NCBI GenBank assembly: GCA_025677815.1
Contig: JAIXMP010000009.1
Span: 186,001-250,000 of the forward strand
Direction: 5' to 3'
Length of the DNA stretch: 64,000 nt
Origin: Phascolomyces articulosus
Taxonomy: Eukaryota; Mucoromycota; Mucoromycetes; Mucorales; Lichtheimiaceae
Shown here: one piece after another, positions 57,622-64,000 of the stretch
Numbering within the stretch: the first letter of the stretch is position 1
How the letters are laid out: each line of letters opens with the position of its first letter
Notes under the pieces: generated by a model
The model's database searches: none
What the model saw: only the letters and a program-made list of their open reading frames with translations
Told to the model about the DNA's origin: nothing
Position numbers and translations under genes: made by a program

Positions 57622-58008
57622 ATGGTATGAATGTGTTATCATGTATATTCAACACTCAAACTTCATCATGTGCTTAATTAGAATGTTTATTTTAGTCTGC
57701 CATCTTTAATTTTCAATCGTTATTATTAGCGATATTATTGCTGATATGTACCTGTACCTATGTTCGCGCTCAAGCACCATCACTAATCGATCGTAATAAG
57801 ACTGGGTAAGTTGCTTCTTTCTTCAAAGTTAAAAGATATGTTTGTGTATCCAATAAAGAAATAAATATATCAAATATTTATACAAAAAAATCTTGAACCT
57901 TTTAGTCCACTGGGTATTTTCTGGAAAGCGGCTCGTATAGGGGAACGATTAAGCCCATATGTATCACTAGCATGCATTATTATGGGTGTCAGTATTTTGA
58001 CCTCTTAA
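57622..58008 (+). CDS. KSH1: KISH family secretory-pathway protein (TMEM167/Ksh1)
   Basis: Three exons: 57622-57624 (ATG alone), 57696-57805 and 57906-58008, giving 71 residues against 72 in human KISH-A. Nearly every position matches the family: [20 protein letters not shown], then [30 protein letters not shown] and a C-terminal hydrophobic segment. It is a small Golgi membrane protein with two hydrophobic segments (about 8-25 and 53-68), needed for early secretory traffic. The initiator codon forms an exon by itself: ATG is followed at once by GTATGA and the next exon starts TCT-GCC. Confidence 0.95.
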
Positions 58009-58239
58009 ATGCAATTAACAATACAAGAATAAAAAAAAACCAAAATAAACACGAATACACACACAAATATATATACACGATGAAGTCGAGATGTATGGTA
58101 GCAACCAAAAAAAAAGAGAGGAGAAAGTTTATGATGATGAGAAAAAAGAAGAGAATATGATGTACAAATATGACTCTAAAAAATATAGTTTATATACAAA
58201 AAAAAAGAAAAGAAAAAAATACGTTAGGGAGGATATTAA

Positions 58240-61200
58240 TTATTGTGGATGAGGAGGGGTGGATGTCGTATCTTGATTAGAACCAGCGACGATAACATGG
58301 CCCTGGTGTGTAAGGATGACGGGTCGTACAGATGGATTTGAGCGTGATTCAACACCAGGGAAATGTTGACGGATTACATCTGTATGGTGCTGGTGTGCTG
58401 ATGCATAGACACCCAAACCGATGTTCATATAAGTAGATTGATATGGAGTAGATTGTGAATGAGATGTTGAAGATGCAACAGAGGGTGATGTTGGGGGTGG
58501 TTGTTCGCGTTGATGCGAATCACGTTGGTCCCGTGTCGAACTTGATGGCCCATCTTGTTGGGTTGGTGCCCACATTGAATATACTAATGAGTCATTTTCT
58601 GCTGCTGATACCGCCGCCGCTGCTGCCGCTGCTGCTGCCGCATTGTTCCATGTCGTGTTTTTATTGTCTAATCCACCATTGGTATCATCATGGTCCTCCG
58701 CTTTACTACCAAAACGCATTTGGGCGACAAGTTCATCAATGTCAGTAGAGGTGGCAGCTTGATTATTCATTTTTATTGAATTTTTATTATGTTCATCCAT
58801 GAATGTGGCAAACACTTTATCTTTGAGTATCGAATCAACACTTGGTTCAGCAGGCTTGGACCAATTTTCATCAACAGACAATAAATTCAGTGGATATGGC
58901 ACCCGCTGTTGTGGTTGCTGTTGTTGCTGCTGCTGCTGCTGATGATGATGATGCTGTTGATGATGTTGTTGTTGCTGTTGCTGGTGATGCTGATGATGAA
59001 GTTCGGGTTGTATATTTTGGTTTGGAGGACGCCAACTTCCTGTATTTGGATCAAATACCATATTTGTCGAAAGCTGTTGATTAGCATGAGCAATATTTTG
59101 TGGATTATTACTATTATTATTATTACTGCTAATATTATTACTATTGTTGTTATTGTTATGAGAAGACGGTATTGATAATGTCGCCTTATGTTGCCTAGCT
59201 ACAGCAAGAGATGCCGAAGCGGATGCGTGTGCCGCTGCTGCAGTGAGTGTATGAGCTGAAAATGCGGCTGTTGCTCGGTTCATAATTAATTGTTGTGCTT
59301 GTGTCGGACTTGTTGGAGCTTGTTCGAATTGATCTTCTTGTTCCTGTTGCTGCTTTTCAATTTCAGTATTCGTATCTGCTGCAGCCATTGTTGATTTCAG
59401 AGTTGAAACAAATTCTGGTACACCCTGGATTTTTCGAACCTGATATAACGTTCGTAACGACCGTAGCGACCGTTGAAACATAAAGCGAGAATGTCGAGCA
59501 AAGTTCATATTTTCGTTCGAGCAATTAAGTAGATGGACACGAACAGCTGCCATAATAGCGCTGGCAACAAAAGAGTAAGACAGGATAAAATTCGTCTGCT
59601 CAGCTAATGAACAAGCCAATTGTGTAATATTAGTCGCAATTGTAGAACATCGGTGTAAAATCGTCTTTCCTGTCATTGCTGAATGAGGCCTTAGGACCCC
59701 GAGCTCGATAACGTTATAAAATAAATGAAGATGTGCAATCATGGCGTTGGGTGGTGGTTGCGTCGCGACTGCATTGGCTTGTGTTGGAAAAGGTGTCCAT
59801 TGTAAATGTGTGGGTAATGATCGTAGCCACATCAATAAGCTGTTATCAAAGGTATACGCAAGTTGTTCCTGGTCGTAAGACCGTACAATAGACCGAGCAG
59901 CATGAGCTGAATCTGTTTGAAATGCATGCTCACATATTTGAAACAACTTGATCAGCGTTGAGAAATATTCCAACACTTCTTGCTCTTCAATATCATCCCC
60001 TGGTTGCAAAAGTGGCAGATCAAGATCCACATCTTTGGACATAATCATCCATGGTCGTCCAACACAGACATTTTGCATTTTATCAAGGCAATAGCATGAC
60101 CAGAATATCCGTTTGTGTAGCTCCACATCCCCTCGGTTCAAACGTTGATTCAGGACATATCGTTTGTGGAGTCCCAAATCAAAACACATTCGGAACGCAA
60201 TACTACTGTAAGCTTGTGACCGAGCTTGTGTTGCATTATAACCATTGTTATTTGAATCAGTGGGTTGTTCATAGAGCGAAAGCAAACAAAGTGCTACAAT
60301 TGTACTTAAGCGTGGTATTTCCAAGTAATCATCGACAAGAGCAACCGCGTGTGAATAATAAACATTTGCTTGAGATCGATCATCGTCCGCAAAGTGTGCT
60401 GCTTGTGCGTATATCGCATATAATAATAGCGGTGTACATAAGTATCCTCGGCGTTCAAGGTGTTCATAAAGAATTCTTTTTGGTATAATTGGGAATGTGG
60501 CGTATCGGTGTCGGAAGAAAAGTGCAATAAGATGTTGCTGTATCACCATGTTATTGCTCAGGTTGTTAGTACCATCCATCAATGTACTTTCTAGAGATGG
60601 CTCTTCAGCATATAACAAGTGCTCGTCAACAATCCATCGTCTCTCGCACCCTTCTGCTGGCCAAGCAGCACATAATTCATCTAATAATCCGATTGTACTC
60701 TGATGTTTTTCTCGATCCCCATTCGAAACATTCTGGCCCAGTCCTTTTCTCTGTCGGTGTTCGCGTGGACTATCGAAAGCGGTGCTGTCTGATACTGGCT
60801 GGACTGTATCCATACTGCTTGGGGTTTGTGAAGGCGATGATCCCATATATTCATCTTCTTCCATGCCCGACGGGCCATCTTTTGAGAAAGAGCATGGTCG
60901 TTGACGCGCTAAATAAAAAAAATTACAAGAAAGAAAAAAAGTAAGAAAAGTGACAATTTGTGTGAGTCATAAAATAAATTTCACTTTTTTTTTTCTGTTC
61001 ATTATTGTCGTTTAGAAATACCTCTACACTGATTTAGAAATTAAAGTTAGGTCTCAGTTATGTAAGTAATAATCATATATTCAAAAAATAATATTGAATT
61101 ACTTACTTGCATGCATGGTTGTAATCCATCACACTACAAAATGATAAAAATAAAAGCTATCATCAGGAACCTGAAGGAGACGAGAGGCTGATGATACATT

Positions 61201-61362
61201 GGTTATGTTTTTGCTGATCTCAACTTTTACCTTGATTTTCTTTACTCGACAGGTGTAACAGGCTCTATTAACCTTTAATCGCTTTTGACGTGGCATTTTA
61301 AGTGGCTGTGATGAGTTTTTAGAATCATCTGCGTTGCTGGAAGACGCATTGTGCGAAGACAT
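58240..61362 (-). CDS. Zn2Cys6 (binuclear zinc cluster) transcription factor with fungal_trans domain
   Basis: Four exons on the minus strand: 61362-61231, 61133-61107 (27 nt), 61028-61022 (7 nt) and 60908-58240 (944 residues). The zinc cluster has exact canonical spacing: C35-x2-C38-x6-C45-x5-C51-x2-C54-x6-C61, preceded by basic KMPRQKRLK. A fungal-specific transcription-factor domain lies at about 150-420 (LIALFFRHRYATFPIIPKRI, ..RMCFDLGLHKR, KRIFWSCYCLDKMQNVCVGR). The C-terminal third is Gln/His-, Asn- and Ala-rich. Without the 7-nt exon the fifth cysteine is lost, so the small exons are required for a proper finger. An ATG at 60864 starts the long open frame but would omit the zinc cluster. 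Target genes unknown. Confidence 0.88.
58905..59000. repeat. Gln/His codon repeat in the Zn2Cys6 factor
   Basis: Dense CAA/CAG/CAT repeats (as TTG/CTG/ATG on the plus strand) encode an interrupted Gln-His tract. The shadow frames on both strands are also open, which produces spurious ORFs here. Confidence 0.8.
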
Positions 61363-62139
61363 TACCAATTAGTGGCAACACCAGTGACCCTGAAAAGAAC
61401 CAAGCCGCGGAACGCTTGAGTTGCTGTTAAATATAAAAAAGTGAATGCTATGATACTTTTTCCACCAATTAGATTATGATCTTGTCCAAAAAAAATCTGA
61501 GTTTATTCTTCTCATAAAAAGAGGAACTGTTTGTGTTCAATACTTGAAAAGTTACGTAAAATCTTCATTTAAGATGGTATTCTACTATCCTTGTTGACCA
61601 ATAATAAAAATCAATGGTTATAATGACAATATAAAAGCAATTCACTGGTCTATATTTTGCAGAATTTTAACATTGATACATTTCAAACTTTTATGTAATA
61701 TGATTTTTTTTGGCATGGTGACCTTTATACAATTAACTTTTGCACAACCTACTATCTTTAGAAATAGGTTAAAATCTATATTTATTAATGTGGAAGACTA
61801 GATTGACCTGCACCTATAAGCATATGGTTGCTTTCTTGCGATACTTTTAGGTGTAATTATAAATGAAAAAAGATATGTGGCATCAGCTGAAACCCTCTTT
61901 TTGGGAGGAAAAGCAGAGCTAGAGCGGATAATGCAGAGGGTAATGGTACAAATGGAGTAAAAAAAAAAAAGAGAGAGAGTGAAAGATGGGTTTTTGCACG
62001 TAGGAAAGGAAATGGAGAAGGTAAAACTATTAAATGGTTTCTTGAATCGAAACACAGGTGAATTGAGATGGAAAAAGTGGTTCTTCAAGTTCATGTCCAT
62101 CTTCTTCGTAACCTTTTCGCTTCAGAGTGACTTAATCGG
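61363..62139. other. Spacer upstream of the Zn2Cys6 gene
   Basis: About 780 bp, AT-rich; promoter of the minus-strand factor on its left. The open frame at 61979-62212 plus overlaps the minus-strand fragment described next and is not called. Confidence 0.5.
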
Positions 62140-62520
62140 TCAGTTTCCCGAAGAACATGAACCAAGACGTGATAAACCAATTTCTGAGCGAGACAGGTGG
62201 TTTACAATATAGTCAGGCAATTGGATTTCTTGCTGAAGTTCAGGTATAGTACCGAATGTGGCTGTTAATTCATCCCAGATTTCTTCCATCAAAGGACATA
62301 TTGTATAGTGCTCTTGATTTGTACAGGTTGGCCACCTCGATAATCTTTTATCGGACAAGATCACAACCAGTACATTCTCTAATTAATTAACCTGTGTCTA
62401 TCACGCGAGGTAGCAGGAATGTATAGTACCGGGTTGATAATTCGTTGGCCCCTGAGGCAACAGATGGCTTTACTTTGTTTGACTCGAGCAATAAGCTCTT
62501 CGTCACACTTCTGGTATCTT
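62140..62520 (-). pseudogene. Retrotransposon-like fragment (possible C-terminal end of a non-LTR reverse transcriptase)
   Basis: Minus strand. Frame from about 62340 to 62140 reads LSRWPTCTNQEHYTICPLME, then EIWDELTATFGTIPELQQEI.., to a TGA. The pattern Trp-x2-Cys-x(4)-Glu-His-x(4)-Cys-Pro-x(4)-Ile-Trp resembles the zf-RVT zinc motif at the end of LINE-type reverse transcriptases. Upstream (about 62512-62395) another frame reads VKPSVASGANELSTRYYTFL. No start and no catalytic RT motif is present, so this would be a 5'-truncated remnant. Identification is tentative. Confidence 0.3.
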
Positions 62521-62890
62521 TAGAAGTAAAGTATAAATTATATATTTATATAGTTGCAAATTACCATAACATGTCTCTAAAAACCTGCCTTTTTCAAATC
62601 GTTATTATTATTAATATTAATTCACTTTTGTTGTGTGTGGCTGTCAGTTCAATGATGGACTGGAATGGAATTAAATGAGATGTCTTTTATTCATTACCTA
62701 CTAGATCCTATTACCCTATTATATATCATTCCATTTCCTTTTTTCTGAGGAAGGAGATAAGGTATTGATTATGAAAAATGAAGACGGGAATTGCAAGCTG
62801 TTTTTTTAAATATACATTTTCCCCCAGCAATAAAATAGCCTATAATTCCAAAGTACAGTTTGTCATGTATCCAGGACTTCTACTACAATA

Positions 62891-63071
62891 GTGAACCCCC
62901 TTTAATTTCACAGCCAAAATCCTCTTTTTTTTATGAAAATAATGAGGTATGAAAGTTAACGAGAACTGCTTTACTATGCATTACTTAGTATATTTACACG
63001 GCTCCAAGGGCCAAATTATTGTGAAGATAATGAGAGTTGAAAGTAAACGAATATGAAATTAACGGGGAGCA
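62891..63071. mobile_element. ~181-bp inverted-repeat element (MITE-like)
   Basis: Left end GTGAACCCCCTTTAATTTCA (62891-62910); right end in reverse complement from 63071 reads GTGCTCCCCGTTAATTTCA. Both are bordered by TA (62889-62890 and 63072-63073). The interior holds a further imperfect copy of the terminal word (about 62951-62966, ATGAAAGTTAACGAGA), so the ends may be duplicated. The exact outer limits could extend a few bases. No ORF inside. Confidence 0.5.
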
Positions 63072-63073
63072 CT

Positions 63074-64000
63074 ATAATCACAAACAAATACGTAACAAAA
63101 AATGATGATAAATGATCTGATTAATTTGCAACATCTGCGAACATATGACAATTGTCACATTCCATTTATGGTATCTGTTATTAATTGTTTGTATGTAGGT
63201 ACATATAATGTATCTATTGTTATATAAGGGAGCAATACTGAAGTTAAGACTACTTGATATAGTTAATAAACAGCAGCAGTTTTATCTTATTTAATGGTAA
63301 TCATTAATCGTGCTGGTTGATATATATTGAATTTGTACTCAATAAACTAGGCATGTACTGTGTAGCCATTAAAATTTCACATTGTTCCAACTCCAAAATA
63401 TATACGTAAAAGAAAAACTACATACAGTATATCGCAATTGGGATGAAATATCAAGCTTTGATATACTTGGAAGAGATAAAAGTAAGAATATATGGTAAGA
63501 AAAAATTGTTTTTGAATACAGAAGCATAAATATATGCATCTTGCGTTCTAATAAAAATCAAAGAAATTAATGCCTATTTATAAATATCAGAAGCTTCTCT
63601 TGATTATCTAAACCACGGGCGTAAGAAGAAGTATTTCAAAAGCTGGTATGTCCTGTTAAATGAGGTAAAAACAATCAACTTTGGGTCGCTATAGAATTTT
63701 TTTTACAGACCAAATTTCACTCTTATGCTTTTATCAAGAGCTATTGTGATGCAGAAATGTTTTGAGAATATGTTAAAGTGAAAAATAACATTAACAAGTT
63801 GGCACTGCGCCGTATCATTTAACCCAAGGGGCATTATAGCAAACATAGTAAGTGAATCATTACACATTACAAGATTTGTGTCTTTCAAATATAGGATGCC
63901 TATAGATGGTTGCTTTATACATAAATAATAATCTAGGGACTGAGGACATGTCTTAAATGAAATACTTTCAATTAAACCTATGTTGAAATTTAAACGATAG
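63074..64000. other. AT-rich terminal stretch of the window
   Basis: About 930 bp without a supported gene, RNA or repeat on either strand. Confidence 0.5.

Noticed and set aside
58842..59175. Plus-strand ORFs of alternating Val/Ala/Asp or Leu/Met opposite the Gln-His tract
   Set aside because: Shadow frames of the trinucleotide repeat in the minus-strand gene.
58240..60864. Reading the Zn2Cys6 gene as a single-exon protein starting at 60864
   Set aside because: It would lack the zinc cluster. Upstream exons join in frame and give the canonical cysteine spacing.
61979..62212. Plus-strand 77-residue ORF
   Set aside because: Overlaps the minus-strand retrotransposon-like fragment and has no recognisable feature of its own.
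1..64000. CRISPR arrays, bacterial operons, phage genes, biosynthetic or toxin clusters
   Set aside because: None seen. The window is eukaryotic, with spliceosomal introns throughout, and the repeats are microsatellites or transposon ends.

Overview
This is nuclear DNA of an early-diverging fungus, most likely Mucoromycota (Mucorales or a close relative). The reasons are AT-rich spacers, many short GT..AG introns (mostly about 50-130 nt), proteins full of poly-Asn, poly-Gln and poly-Ser tracts, a CSL-type transcription factor, and a decayed ORF that resembles a family I recall from Mucorales genomes. All gene models were spliced by hand from the bases. Each complete model keeps reading frame across every junction, but no transcript evidence was available.

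Layout. 1-2.7 kb: the 5' part of a large helical-repeat protein on the minus strand, divergent from CTU1/NCS6 (tRNA thiolation). 5.1-8.5 kb: a GRAM-VASt sterol-transfer (LAM/GRAMD1) gene with an in-frame stop in a poly-Gln tract. 8.7-10.4 kb: NOP53 (ribosome biogenesis). 10.7 kb: a probable GON7 (KEOPS). 11.2-14.6 kb: minus-strand kelch-repeat gene and SWS1/ZSWIM7-like SWIM gene. 15.6-21 kb: TIM10, a coiled-coil protein and an unknown protein. 21-28 kb: a gene-poor stretch with a decayed repeat ORF, a small Cys-rich ORF and a U6 snRNA-like locus. 28-30 kb: KHDC4/BLOM7-like KH splicing factor. 31.7-33.1 kb: a single-pass membrane protein. 33.5-36 kb: CSL factor. 36.8-38 kb: ARPC4. 38.5-43.6 kb: a Rom2-type RhoGEF (DEP-DH-PH-CNH). 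43.7-47.6 kb: gene-poor, with a TA-flanked inverted-repeat element. 47.7-49.6 kb: CDP-alcohol phosphotransferase. 50-52 kb: a second, 954-bp TA-flanked element beside orphan exon-like sequence. 52.1-53.9 kb: O-methyltransferase and a MED30-like gene, divergent. 54-58 kb: MCD4/PIG-N and KISH, divergent. 58.2-61.4 kb: a Zn2Cys6 transcription factor. 61.4-64 kb: gene-poor, with a retrotransposon-like fragment and a third small inverted-repeat element.

The genes are mostly housekeeping and do not form one pathway. Themes recur: tRNA modification (CTU1, GON7), secretory and membrane lipid work (LAM, CPT/EPT, MCD4, KISH), actin and Rho control (ARPC4, RhoGEF, perhaps kelch), and splicing or transcription (U6, KHDC4, CSL, Zn2Cys6, MED30-like). 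The most unusual features are gene-structural: ATG-only first exons in KISH and ARPC4, a 7-nt micro-exon carrying one zinc-ligand cysteine of the Zn2Cys6 cluster, and the in-frame TAA in the LAM gene. I found no convincing novel multi-gene system.
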